The notes under the pieces are model-generated. The model had not been told where the DNA came from and made no database searches. It saw only the letters and a program-made list of their open reading frames with translations. Positions 43,501 through 50,917 of a stretch of 64,000 bases of DNA are shown here, piece by piece; the stretch's first letter is position 1, and every line of letters starts with the position of its first letter. This stretch comes from Salinivirgaceae bacterium (GTDB taxonomy: Bacteria; Bacteroidota; Bacteroidia; Bacteroidales; SZUA-534), in assembly GCA_017557605.1 (NCBI GenBank), contig JAFYYJ010000061.1, positions 1-64,000 on the forward strand, written 5' to 3'. Position numbers and translations under genes: made by a program.

Positions 43501-45053
43501 TAGGCACCAAGCGAATAGACGTTTTTCATCATCAGGTCCCAGTTTGGATATTTGGGAGTAAAGTTGCTGCCTTTCAACAGTTTGACAACCAAGTTGTTGG
43601 GGTTGTTTATTCCGTCGCTCGAGAACTCGCCCACCTTGTAGCTCTGTCCGTTGTAGGTGAACTCGAAGGCCACGGCCAGAATCTCATCGCTGTTAAGGGC
43701 GGAGTTCAGTGTTATGTAGCCCAGCTGTGTGTTTACCGAATACTCGTTGCTGTTCAGTTTGCGGGCGTATTCAACTTTCTCATAGTCGCGTGCGCTGGCG
43801 TAGCCTTTGGCGTCGAGCAGCTTGGTCACCTGGTCTATGTTGCGTATGCCATCGGTCGATACCACATCGTCGTAGAGGCTGTTGGCGCCGTTGTCAGGTG
43901 CAGCATAGCGGTAGAAGTTGACGTCGGAGTTCAGCACGGCGCGGTCTTTGCGGTTATACATCGGGTATTCCTCGCGCTCCTCGCCCAAGTCCATGAACGC
44001 CACAATGTTATGCGCGTTCTCAGTCGATTTCTTATTGTTCGTTACCCAAACTTCGATTTTTGTAATCTGCACGCTTGTCACAATCACCGGCAACTGTTTG
44101 AGGGCGTTGTCGTATTGTGCGCGGAAGAAGTGCGACAGGAAGAAGTGGCGGTTTTTATCATAATCGACAGCCGACACGTCGAAGGTGCTTGTCTGCGCTC
44201 CGCCTTGTGTGGTTATAGTCTTCGACTCGCCTTTCTGCTGCGAAATGACTGTCGAGACGTAGAGTTTGCCGAATTTCAGCTCCGTCAGCACGCCAAACAG
44301 GCTCTGGCTTCCCGTGATGAGCGATGTCGACAGCGGCAATGACACGTTTCCGGCCTCAATCTTTTGGATAATGTCGTCCTCTTTGCCTTGGAATTTCAGA
44401 TTGGCCGTGTTGTCGAAATCGAACTGTGACTCAGTGTCGTAGCTGATTTTCAGCTCCAGATTCTCGCCAATTTTTCCGGCCACGCTCATCTGAATCTTCT
44501 CGTCGAAATCGAAAATGGTCTGCCGGCGCAGCGATTGCGCAATGTTTGGGTTAGCTGTGTTGGTTATCTTGACACCGAATTTCAGCGACGCCGTTCCCTG
44601 CGGCTTGATGTCGATGACATTGCTGCCGAAAATGGTCTCGAAAAGTTCGTTGTTGACATTGATTTTGGTAAGCGACGAGCCTTGGCGCTCAAAATTCTCG
44701 CCTTGGTAACGCTGCCGCCAATAGTTGCGCATCGAGCGGTCGACATCGTAGCTGTTGTACTCCTCGCGCGACATGTTGAAAGGCGGACGGATATCGACGC
44801 CGCCTACTTTCTGGTGGATGATGTATTGGTCGGTGGCCTCGTCATACTCAACTTCGTTAGTGAAGTTCGACGGGTCTTTCAGGTTGAGGTTAGATGCTGG
44901 TCGCGACGGTTCGTAGGGTGTTGTTTTGGGTTTGGCTATGCGGAAAGGCAAAGCGGTAGTATCGCCGCCCGATTGCGCAAACACGCCCTCGGCAGCAATA
45001 ATGAAAATGGCTGCAATAGCAATGCGCAGCTTTGTTTTCAACCTCCGCCTCAT
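37539..45053 (-). CDS. sprA: Type IX secretion outer-membrane translocon SprA (Sov)
   Basis: 2504 aa, the size expected of SprA. A signal peptide ends near VFA26. The N-terminal SprA domain shows LKFGVKITNTANPNIAQSLRR and VAGKIGENLELKISYDTESQFDF (about 191-213), followed by SQSLFGVLTELKFGKLYVSTVISQQKG (about 249-275). The protein then continues as a giant beta-rich barrel; a Lys/Glu-rich low-complexity loop (around residue 1655, genomic 40020-40095) is a likely extracellular or periplasmic insert. The C-terminus ends in a barrel strand, TEFGFELKIALAKL. SprA forms the large gated pore that exports folded cargo with C-terminal sorting domains. Operon: ruvA 6 bp upstream, porQ 3 bp downstream. 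Confidence 0.96.
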   Translation of the reverse strand: MRRRLKTKLRIAIAAIFIIAAEGVFAQSGGDTTALPFRIAKPKTTPYEPSRPASNLNLKDPSNFTNEVEYDEATDQYIIHQKVGGVDIRPPFNMSREEYNSYDVDRSMRNYWRQRYQGENFERQGSSLTKINVNNELFETIFGSNVIDIKPQGTASLKFGVKITNTANPNIAQSLRRQTIFDFDEKIQMSVAGKIGENLELKISYDTESQFDFDNTANLKFQGKEDDIIQKIEAGNVSLPLSTSLITGSQSLFGVLTELKFGKLYVSTVISQQKGESKTITTQGGAQTSTFDVSAVDYDKNRHFFLSHFFRAQYDNALKQLPVIVTSVQITKIEVWVTNNKKSTENAHNIVAFMDLGEEREEYPMYNRKDRAVLNSDVNFYRYAAPDNGANSLYDDVVSTDGIRNIDQVTKLLDAKGYASARDYEKVEYARKLNSNEYSVNTQLGYITLNSALNSDEILAVAFEFTYNGQSYKVGEFSSDGINNPNNLVVKLLKGSNFTPKYPNWDLMMKNVYSLGAYQLNRDDFVLEVEYYNNKSRVRKLSNAYLSNEIKNTKLLNLMGLDNLDSKNNYVKGGNGFFDFVNGITVNATNGRIYFPVVEPFGGHLHDTLGGDAQSKEFVFQELYDSTQYKAIQMTAKNKFYLKGSYKSAGGSEIILNSFNIPQGSVTVTAGGITLVENVDYTVDYSMGRVKIINESYLVSGTPIKVNLESNSDFNLMTKTLLGTHLDYRFSDRFNLGGTVMRLTEKPTTTKVNVGEDPISNTIWGLNGSYEVELPLVTKILDWLPLLETKEPSSLSVQGEFAQLVPGHNKAVGKSGEVFIDDFESSESNYDMTSREAWRIASIPQDNIFSEASLYGDLRSGFNRAKLAWYKIDPLMFQSSSPVSKAEQSRLNAYRVPELNIYPNRDQSSGDALYLTTFDLAYDPTLRGPYNYSIDDYDETGHFMNPQNKWAGIMRETTIKNFETSNIGYLEFWMMDPFVEEDSLNPGGQLYFNFGNISEDVLKDGRKSYENGLPTTYPPDPATYDVTVWGRVPAVQTSTLSFVNDENQRRYQDVGLDGLSGTAFSGGQSDEQVFFSSYLDELKNVLDDDVYRSFYDDPSGDDYHYFKGSDYDEAGYGIVDRYMNYNGMEGNSPVSTGATSTYSTSMPDVEDLNSDYTLCESESYFQYRVDLSRENMVVGTNYIVDERSVTNTMPNSEHKSVKWYLFRIPLSSNERQQIGNIEDFTSIRFMRMFLHGWREKVVLRFATLNLVKSDWFTYDYDLKDGSESLVTTENNDDAAAAFSMSTINIEENGSRTPVNYLLPPGVTREQDPSQTQLVELNEQSMSMKVVDLADGYSKSVYKTTNVDMRNYKKLKMFIHAEAVDDETSLDDDEVTCFIRIGQDYTENYYEYEVPLKLTPWWTSRPYPDNKQNRELVWPEENNMEIIFQELVDAKLERNAEISAGNPSVSQSLPYVVTTTSGHSKRRITVVGNPNIALVKSLMIGVRNPLAKTNPFRSNDDGRSKSIEIWINELRLTDFDESGGWAVQGGMNLKLADFGNVNMAGSTTQAGFGSIEQSTSERSKEQTKQLDVAANFELGKLLPKDLNVRLPMFMSYSRTAVNPEYNPFDPDVKIKEATKKMTPKEKKEYLKDIQELTERKSISFTNVGYGGRTKKQAVKKEKKADNGEEKKPEKKKSNKTHFYSPQNFSASYAYVEKNYNDYSTAYDNTKTHTGSLNYTFNNQPKAIEPFKNVKVLKKPYLRIIGDFNFYLAPAQIAWRTGVEREYNQTLLRNTNLNITSEGEEYTPTCDKRFDWEREFSIKYNLSKGIKFTWQMNTMALIEEPEGLIDKTNRTEYEQFKKEVWESVLNGGVPDKHNQKFTASYTVPINKLPGFAWTSLTARYASTYEWDRGPEMRDTSLFAGNSIGNTNQITINAQGNLDNLYKKYKPLDELNKKYRQTREKRLATRMETVSARKENFSAKAGETKTITHNLRTEEDIQVKVTQSGKTLKSSFEIVNGNRVKVKMEEAADNAIVTISGKRSTEDSPVRRVMEGVVLGVTGFKNVSFAYTESNAMTLEGYTPKYSFTELRTNPGLPFIFGYQDTAFADRTARNGLLINNRDLVEPFLTTNQKRIDIKATYQPVKALKIDFTGQRSITKKSSEYYYVGNWNPKRDEYDVYRSTRLESGAYNINIWSLKTAFDKRPTEKHTSSEAFAEYRSNLRKFAWRQADMRRGHAPMSFGEYNPVYDADSMPDGYTISNPDIAVPAFLLAYTGRESGLDFTSWKHFRPGWRVKYDGLANYNIFKKRIKTISLSHSYTSTFSISSYHSNSYYNYEQAKRPEYANLSWATSSVNAGMFVPYYDLTSFAVSESFAPLFGVDVTWKSSMSSKLEFKRSRTMTMNLTNNQMLEVHKREYVIGSGYRIEDFVLPFKTRQGQQIVSDLNLRADFTVSDNISVTRDLVYQTDEITSGQLGLAMSLSAEYELNEKVTLKLYYDYDLTNPKTSNSYRNSTTEFGFELKIALAKL

Positions 45054-45059
45054 TAAAAA

Positions 45060-45641
45060 TTATATCGACTTTAAGGCTTTTTTGACCATTTCCTCAACCT
45101 GCATGGTCGGGTTTTCTTTAAGCAGCTTGTCGAGCAGTTTCTCCACCACGTTTTTCTGAAAACCCAAAGCCACCAATGCAGATAACGCTTCTTCGCGGTT
45201 TGTATTGCTTTGAGCGAACAAAAAATCTGTGTTGGCCTCAGTTTTTCCGATTTTATCTTTCAAATCGACAATAATGCGCTCAGCTGTCTTCTGACCAACG
45301 CCTTTGATGCTTTTTATCATCCCCACGTTGCCGGTGAGCACGGCATCGCGTAACTCGCTGGCACTCAGCGACGACAGAACCATTCGCGCTGTATTGGCGC
45401 CAACGCCCGAAACGGTGAGCAGCAGCCGAAAAACCTCACGCTCTGTCTTCGATGCGAAACCGTAGAGCAGCTGTGCGTCCTCACGTACAATGTAGTGTGT
45501 GAAAACAATGGCCTGTTCCTTGCCCGAAAGCGATGTGTATGTGTTCAGCGAGATGAGAATCATATATCCGACGCCACCGTTGTCGATAACCACGTAGGCC
45601 GGTGTCAGTTCAGCTATCCGCCCTTGGATGTATTCGTACAT
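45060..45641 (-). CDS. ruvA: Holliday junction branch migration protein RuvA
   Basis: 193 aa. OB-fold N-terminus (MYEYIQGRIAELTPAYVVIDNGGVGYMI), two helix-hairpin-helix motifs, SGVGANTA (78-85) and KGVGQKTAERI (113-123), and a C-terminal RuvB-binding domain (about 148-193). RuvA binds Holliday junctions and loads RuvB. It is first in the ruvA-sprA-porQ-NifX-like-uvrC operon; ruvA directly upstream of sprA is a conserved Bacteroidetes order. A -7 box TACCTTTG lies at 45682-45675. Confidence 0.96.
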   Translation of the reverse strand: MYEYIQGRIAELTPAYVVIDNGGVGYMILISLNTYTSLSGKEQAIVFTHYIVREDAQLLYGFASKTEREVFRLLLTVSGVGANTARMVLSSLSASELRDAVLTGNVGMIKSIKGVGQKTAERIIVDLKDKIGKTEANTDFLFAQSNTNREEALSALVALGFQKNVVEKLLDKLLKENPTMQVEEMVKKALKSI

Positions 45642-45674
45642 AATTCAGTAACTTACCTTTATTTATCAGAGGTG

Positions 45675-45682
45675 CAAAGGTA
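45675..45682 (-). promoter_or_regulatory. Candidate -7 box of the ruvA-sprA-porQ-uvrC operon
   Basis: Minus-strand TACCTTTG is a full TAnnTTTG match, 34 bp upstream of the ruvA ATG. The -33 region is poor. Confidence 0.5.
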
Positions 45683-46010
45683 GAAAAAAGGTGGAAATTT
45701 TGTAAAAAAACAACAAAACAGGGGCTTACGCCCCTGCCTGTTTTATGCCGCCCCGTTGGAGCTGGTTTTGGGCTTATCGCTTTGTGAGAAATTTCAACAA
45801 AATTCAATAGAAAATTTATAAAAATTTGATTTTTAAAATTTTGTATAATTTTTTGAATCAATTTTATAACAATTTCCGCCCGCAGGGCGCAACTCATAAA
45901 AAACGCGATACACCACAAAACACGTAGAGACGCGATTAATCGCGTCTCTACAAAAATCACATTTTCAATATTTTACATTGCCGGACGCAAGCATTGCGTC
46001 CCTACACGCA
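45683..46010. repeat. Palindromic repeat region between ruvA and the fibre gene
   Basis: No gene is seen. It contains GGGGC/GCCCC near 45721-45735, the word ATGCCGCCCCGT shared with position 130, and a perfect 28-bp palindrome whose left half is GTAGAGACGCGATT (45924-45951). A second hairpin GGACGCAA/TTGCGTCC (45983-45990/45994-46001) follows. The GTAGAGACGC core repeats the hairpin at 267-294 and the truncated one at 50871-50892. The two hairpins just past the fibre gene stop could act as its terminator. Confidence 0.6.
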
Positions 46011-49000
46011 TTATTGTTTCTTCATCAATTCCTCTAGCATCTTCTTCATCTCCGCCATCTCTTTTTTCATTGCCTCGTTCTCTTTCTGCTGGTTGGCTAC
46101 GGTTGCTTCCAATGCGTCTTTCTCCGCTTTCAGCTCTTTCACGGCCTCAATAAGAATTGGGCCAAGAGTTGAGTATTCAACCGATTTGAAGCCTTCACCA
46201 TCGGTTTTTACAAGTTCCGGGTACTCTGCCTCAAGTTCTTGTGCAATAACTCCAATATGTTTGTTGCTATCGTAGTTATAATCGAAATTGTCAACAGAAA
46301 TGCCTTTGGCAGATGCCATTTCCTCGCGGTTTTTCCAATAGAAGCTGACACCTCTCAGTTTAAGCACTTTATCCAATGCTCCGGTAAGCGTTTGAACATC
46401 TTTCTTCAAGCGGCCATCACTGGTGTTGTCCCATGCAGAACTTCCTCCCGCATTGCCGTTGGCATACAAAGCATAACTGTTAGCTTGGACGGGTGCTTCG
46501 CCATACACTCCATAGTTTTTAATCGCATTTTTTGCAATTCCTTTTACACCGTAGTTTATAGTATTTGTTGCGGTTTTAGTGCCAGTTGCTTCTGCAAGCA
46601 CACCATAAGTTTTTGCATAAGTACCACCATGAGAATTTTTTGCATTTACAGCAGCTTGATTGTTGCTTGTATTAAAATCACCTGTTTGGGCATACACCGT
46701 GTTCCAGCGATTACTTGTTCCGCCCAAATCATAGCTGGTGCCTGATGGTTTTAATGTTGAAGTCACACTGCCCGACACTTTCAAATTTCCTCCAATGCTT
46801 GCTGTTCCGGTTGTTGAGAGGCTTGTTCCATAGATTTCTCCGCCAAAATTTACAGCTGTGGTTGTTTCGAGAATGCCATTTATTACAGTTTTTCCATTCT
46901 TATAAATAGTCAACACATCATTTCTGTTGTTATTGTTTTGGCCGTTTCCTATAACAAACAGTCTGTCGTTAACATTCCATTCTGTTGTGCTTTGAGGTGT
47001 ATAGTCGGTGTTAAAACAACCTATTGCTGTTTCTCGATATGATTTAGCTAATGTGCCATATCCGATAACTATAGAAAAAATGCCCGAAGCTTTTGCGCTA
47101 CCACCACTACCTATTGCAATGGCACCTCCACCTGATGCTACCGTGCCAGTACCAAAGGCAAAGGAACCGTTGCCTGATGCTGTTGCGCCTTGAATAGCAG
47201 TGGCAGTCTGACCACTGGCTGTACTCGAGAATCCTAATGCTAAACTAAAAATGTCTTCCGCTTTTGCACCCGGGCCAATGGCATAAGAATATTGTCCGTT
47301 AGCTTCAGCAGCGGGTAGATGTCTGCCAAAAAATAACGATGAACTACCCAAAGCAAAACTATATATTCCAGTAGCCTTTGCCCCAGTACCCAAAGCAAAA
47401 CAGCCTTCGTTTGTTGCTTTGGCAGTATCACCAAAAGCGTATGCTTGCTTTTCTGTTGCCTCTGCCATGTGGCCAAAGGCGAAACTTAGTTCGCCCTTGG
47501 CTTGTGCTGAATCACCAAAAGCGTATGAATAGGTATTTGTAGAATTCGCTTTTCGCCCAATAGCCACAGAGTTTTTTCCCGAAGCCGTACTCTCTACGCC
47601 TAACGATATCGATTTAACACCGGTAGCATTTGCTGTATAACCCATTGCGGTGGCGTACAAATCTGTTGTGTTAGCCGTGCCTATAGCTTTCGCCCCGTAG
47701 CCTATTGCGGTTGAGTATTTTCCTTTCACTTCCGAGTTGTAGCCCAAAGCTACCGAAGCCTCGCCATCGGCTGTCGACGCATTACCGCCGGCTATTGAAT
47801 TCTTGCCTGACGCTGTTGAACCAGAACCCATAGCTGTTGACGATTCACCCGAAGCGGTAGAACTTGAACCCATAGCTGTCGAGGTCTTGCCCGAAGCTGT
47901 TGTGCCAGAACCCATAGCTGTTGACGATTCACCCGAAGCCGTGCTGTTTGTGCCTAACGACATTGATTTAACACCGGTGGCTTTAGCTGTGTAACCCATT
48001 GCTGTAGCATACAAATTTGTTGTATTATAAGTATCTGTAGCCTTCGATTGGTAACCTATTGCGGTTGAGTACCGGCCTTTCACTTCCGACTGATAGCCCA
48101 ACGCTACGGCGGCCGTGCCGTCAGCCTTGGTTTGATAACCGCCGGCTATCGAATATGCGCCCGAGGCTGTTGAATTTGAGCCCATTGCAGTTGAAGCTGT
48201 ACCCGAAGCCGTTGTGCTTGCACCCATTGCGGTTGACGATTCGGCTGAAGCCGTGCTATTTGTACCTAACGACATCGATTTTGTGCCTGTGGCATTGGCT
48301 TGGTAACCCATTGCTGTAGCATACAAATTTGTTGTATTATAAGTACCTGTAGCCTTCGATTGGTAACCTATTGCGGTTGAGTACCGGCCTTTCACTTCCG
48401 ACTGATAGCCCAACGCTACGGCGGCCGTGCCGTCAGCCTTGGTTTGATAACCGCCGGCTATTGAATATGCGCCCGAGGCTGTTGAGCTTGACCCCATCGC
48501 TGTTGACGATTCTCCCGAAGCCGTTGAACTTGCGCCCATTGCGGTTGACGATGAGCCAGAAGCGGTTGTAGTGTTGCCCATTGCAGTAGCATATTGCGCC
48601 TGTGCCTTTGAACCAAAGCCCAAAGCCATCGATTGAACGCTTGTTGCCTTGGCCCCGTTTCCGAAAGCGTAGGCGTTTGCTTCTTTGGCTAACGCCGATG
48701 AACCAATAGCTACCGAGCTATCGCCTTCAGCGAAAGAGTGCCGTCCGAAGGCGAATGAGCTTATGGCTTTGGCCTGAGCCGAGTCGCCAATGGCTATCGC
48801 GGTCTTTCCCGAAGCCACCGACTTATAACCCAACGCTTGTGAAAAGTCGCCGCTGGCTTTGTTTTGGTAGCCGGCATTGAACGAGTTGGTGCCAACATCG
48901 CTAGCATTGTCAACCTTCAGATTACCAGCCATAAAAGCATTCTTTTCCTCGGCAGGATACCAATAAACGCGGTTCTCGCCTTTCAGTACTTCAGCGTTTT

Positions 49001-50735
49001 TGGCAAGGTCGATGTTGAAAAGATTGCGGATTTCACCGTTTTTGCCGCCACTCTTTCCTGCTACTGCGAAACCGCTCTTGGCGGCCTTGCTTTCGCCATC
49101 TTCTTCAATGTAAACACGGGTGCTGTCGGAGTCAACAATAAGATAGTTTGGGTTGGCTGTTTGGCCGTCTTTGCCTTTTTTCACACTTGCAACAGCAAAT
49201 GTTGCTTTAGCGGCTTTGTTATTGTGCGCATCCTCATCAATAAACACTTTGGTTCCGTCTTTGTTAATAAGAAAGAAATCCTCGGCTGTTTCGCTCTTGC
49301 CGTTGCGTACGCTTGCCACAGCGAATGTGGCCTTGGCTGCCTTTTGGCCATTCACACCGTCAACATATACTTTTGTTCCTTCGTCGTTGATAACAAAATA
49401 ATTATCTCCAACGCTGCCGTCGGCTTTACCACTCTTGCCGGCTACGGCAAATTTGGCCTTGGCGGCTTTGCCGCTGGCGGTGTCGTCAACAAAAACTTGC
49501 GTTCCGTTGTCGTCAATGGCAAAGAAGTTGGAGTTCTCGCCGGCCTTACCCGAGCGTCCTGCCACAGCAAACTTGGCCTTTGCTGCTTTTGTGTCGCCAT
49601 CGTCAACATAAACTTTTGTTCCTGCTTCGTTCACAACCAACAGATTGCCATCGGCTTTGCCACTTTTGCCAGCCACAGCAAATTTAGCCTTGGCGGCTTT
49701 GCCGCTGGCGGTGTCGTCAACAAAAACCTGCGTTCCGTTGTCGTCAATGGCAAAGAAGTTGGAGTTCCCGCCGGCCTTACCCGAGCGTCCCGCAACTGCA
49801 AATTTGGCTTTGGCGGCTTTTGTGTCGCCATCGTCAACATAGACTTTTGTTCCTGCTTCGTTCACAACCAACAGATTGCCATCGCCTTTGCCACTTTTGC
49901 CAGCCACAGCGAATTTGGCTTTAGCAGCCTTACCGCTGGCGGTGTCATCAACGTAAATCTGTGTGCCATAGCCGTTTACGGCAAAATAGTCAGTATTGGC
50001 GTTGGCTTTGCCGCTCTTGCCGGCTACGGCGAATTTGGCTTTGGCAGCTTTGCCGCCGGTTGTTACGGTATCATCGTCAACATAAACCTTTGTGCCGCTG
50101 GCGTTTACCGAGAAATATTGGCTCTCAGTGCCGTCTTTACCGCTCTTTCCGGCCACGGCAAAACCGCTTTTTGCGGCCTTCGCATCGTTCTCGTCAACAT
50201 AAACGCGAACACCGTTTTTATAAACGGCGAACACAACCTTGCCGTCGTTATCCTTCACCTCAAACAGAGCCTCTTCGTCGCCAGTCTCGTTTGTGGCTTG
50301 AATCTTAATGTTTTTCGGGTTTTCAACCTCGCCGGTCTTTTTGGCGTACTCGGCCACAGGCACCGATTGCAGCTTGGTGGTGCCAATAGTTGTGAAATTC
50401 TCGTCGCCTTCGGGGTCAAACTCGGTTCTCATATAAACCTCACCACTGTTCCACGGCACCTTCGAGAAATAACCTGACAAAACCGTGCCGTTGCCCACAA
50501 CAATCGAAACCACACCGTAGGCGTTGGTGGAGACAGGTTTGTGCATCTCCTTGTAATAGACTTCGTTGCCATTGGCGGTTGTCAACGTTATACGCAAAGC
50601 TATCTGTTGTTCGGCCAAAAGGTTGCCGTTGGCATCGCGGATAACAGCCTGGTAATTGAAGCCGTTTTGAGCCATTGTCGTTGTGGCTGCAAACACGGCT
50701 GCAACTGCCAACATTAAGTTTCGGATTTTGCTCAT
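46011..50735 (-). CDS. Repeat-built fibre/adhesin-like protein with YadA-head repeats and C-terminal S74 chaperone domain
   Basis: 1574 aa. Signal peptide to about MAQ23. An N-terminal domain (about 24-135; FNYQAVIRDANGNLLAEQQI) is shared with many exported Bacteroidetes proteins. Ten repeats of about 37-40 aa follow (about 190-570), each with AAKAKFAVAGKSGK and GTKVYVDD. Then come about 630 residues (612-1245) of 14-residue repeats like ASGESSTAMGSSST, the left-handed beta-roll pattern of YadA heads in trimeric adhesins. The C-terminal S74 peptidase/intramolecular chaperone (about 1432-1530) has NTSDGRLKKD with S1439 and K1444, the self-cleavage dyad of phage tail fibres, then a coiled coil to the end. 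No type IX C-terminal sorting domain or YadA anchor is visible, so its route to the surface is unclear. Confidence 0.85.
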   Translation of the reverse strand: MSKIRNLMLAVAAVFAATTTMAQNGFNYQAVIRDANGNLLAEQQIALRITLTTANGNEVYYKEMHKPVSTNAYGVVSIVVGNGTVLSGYFSKVPWNSGEVYMRTEFDPEGDENFTTIGTTKLQSVPVAEYAKKTGEVENPKNIKIQATNETGDEEALFEVKDNDGKVVFAVYKNGVRVYVDENDAKAAKSGFAVAGKSGKDGTESQYFSVNASGTKVYVDDDTVTTGGKAAKAKFAVAGKSGKANANTDYFAVNGYGTQIYVDDTASGKAAKAKFAVAGKSGKGDGNLLVVNEAGTKVYVDDGDTKAAKAKFAVAGRSGKAGGNSNFFAIDDNGTQVFVDDTASGKAAKAKFAVAGKSGKADGNLLVVNEAGTKVYVDDGDTKAAKAKFAVAGRSGKAGENSNFFAIDDNGTQVFVDDTASGKAAKAKFAVAGKSGKADGSVGDNYFVINDEGTKVYVDGVNGQKAAKATFAVASVRNGKSETAEDFFLINKDGTKVFIDEDAHNNKAAKATFAVASVKKGKDGQTANPNYLIVDSDSTRVYIEEDGESKAAKSGFAVAGKSGGKNGEIRNLFNIDLAKNAEVLKGENRVYWYPAEEKNAFMAGNLKVDNASDVGTNSFNAGYQNKASGDFSQALGYKSVASGKTAIAIGDSAQAKAISSFAFGRHSFAEGDSSVAIGSSALAKEANAYAFGNGAKATSVQSMALGFGSKAQAQYATAMGNTTTASGSSSTAMGASSTASGESSTAMGSSSTASGAYSIAGGYQTKADGTAAVALGYQSEVKGRYSTAIGYQSKATGTYNTTNLYATAMGYQANATGTKSMSLGTNSTASAESSTAMGASTTASGTASTAMGSNSTASGAYSIAGGYQTKADGTAAVALGYQSEVKGRYSTAIGYQSKATDTYNTTNLYATAMGYTAKATGVKSMSLGTNSTASGESSTAMGSGTTASGKTSTAMGSSSTASGESSTAMGSGSTASGKNSIAGGNASTADGEASVALGYNSEVKGKYSTAIGYGAKAIGTANTTDLYATAMGYTANATGVKSISLGVESTASGKNSVAIGRKANSTNTYSYAFGDSAQAKGELSFAFGHMAEATEKQAYAFGDTAKATNEGCFALGTGAKATGIYSFALGSSSLFFGRHLPAAEANGQYSYAIGPGAKAEDIFSLALGFSSTASGQTATAIQGATASGNGSFAFGTGTVASGGGAIAIGSGGSAKASGIFSIVIGYGTLAKSYRETAIGCFNTDYTPQSTTEWNVNDRLFVIGNGQNNNNRNDVLTIYKNGKTVINGILETTTAVNFGGEIYGTSLSTTGTASIGGNLKVSGSVTSTLKPSGTSYDLGGTSNRWNTVYAQTGDFNTSNNQAAVNAKNSHGGTYAKTYGVLAEATGTKTATNTINYGVKGIAKNAIKNYGVYGEAPVQANSYALYANGNAGGSSAWDNTSDGRLKKDVQTLTGALDKVLKLRGVSFYWKNREEMASAKGISVDNFDYNYDSNKHIGVIAQELEAEYPELVKTDGEGFKSVEYSTLGPILIEAVKELKAEKDALEATVANQQKENEAMKKEMAEMKKMLEELMKKQ
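48008..48492 (-). repeat. Near-identical 312-bp-spaced repeats inside the fibre gene
   Basis: About 170 bp (48008-48180) recur almost unchanged 312 bp away (48320-48492), and a diverged third copy begins near 47648. They encode GGYQTKADGTAAVALGYQSE and neighbouring 14-mers. The period of 312 bp is 104 codons, so recombination between copies would keep the frame. Confidence 0.7.
49450..50050 (-). repeat. 231-bp tandem repeats inside the fibre gene
   Basis: Copies start at 49450, 49681 and 49912, exactly 231 bp (77 codons) apart. The first two are nearly identical; the third diverges after about 130 bp. Each encodes two FAVAGKSG/FAVAGRSG units with alternating GTKVYVDDG and GTQVFVDDT ends. Confidence 0.7.
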
Positions 50736-50750
50736 AGTGGTAAGTATTTA

Positions 50751-50870
50751 AAAAGTTAAAAGTTTAGAGGTTAAGAGGTTTAAAGATTAGAGGAAAGTGT
50801 TTAGTTGTAAGTTTTTGAAGTTTAAAGTTTTAAGTTAAATGATTAGGGTTTAGAGTTTAATGATTAATGT
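50751..50870. repeat. Degenerate TTTAAAG/TTTAGAG-type simple-repeat tract
   Basis: Between the fibre gene start and the minisatellite lies about 120 bp built from variants of GTTTAAAG, GTTTAGAG and GTTAAGAG on the plus strand, in loose register. There is no ORF. Such tracts look like products of slippage; any promoter of the fibre gene must lie in or near it, but no TAnnTTTG box was recognised. Confidence 0.5.
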
Positions 50871-50892
50871 GTAGGGACGCAGAGCCTGCGTC
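50871..50892. repeat. Truncated GTAGGGACGC palindrome
   Basis: GACGCAG (50876-50882) pairs with CTGCGTC (50886-50892). The left flank GTAGG is present but the matching CCTAC on the right is missing, replaced by degenerate units of the 12-bp minisatellite. It belongs to the same family as 267-294, 45924-45951 and 45983-46001. Confidence 0.5.
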
Positions 50893-50917
50893 ATCGTTTT
50901 CGTTTAAGTTTTCGTTA

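Noticed and set aside
43236-44342. Long plus-strand ORF (368 aa) opposite sprA
   Set aside because: It is an antisense shadow of the clear SprA coding frame, with no domain, no start context and a Val/His-rich unnatural composition.
48864-50477. Long plus-strand ORF (537 aa) opposite the fibre gene
   Set aside because: The repetitive gene keeps the opposite strand open by chance; the minus strand has the signal peptide, known repeats and S74 domain.
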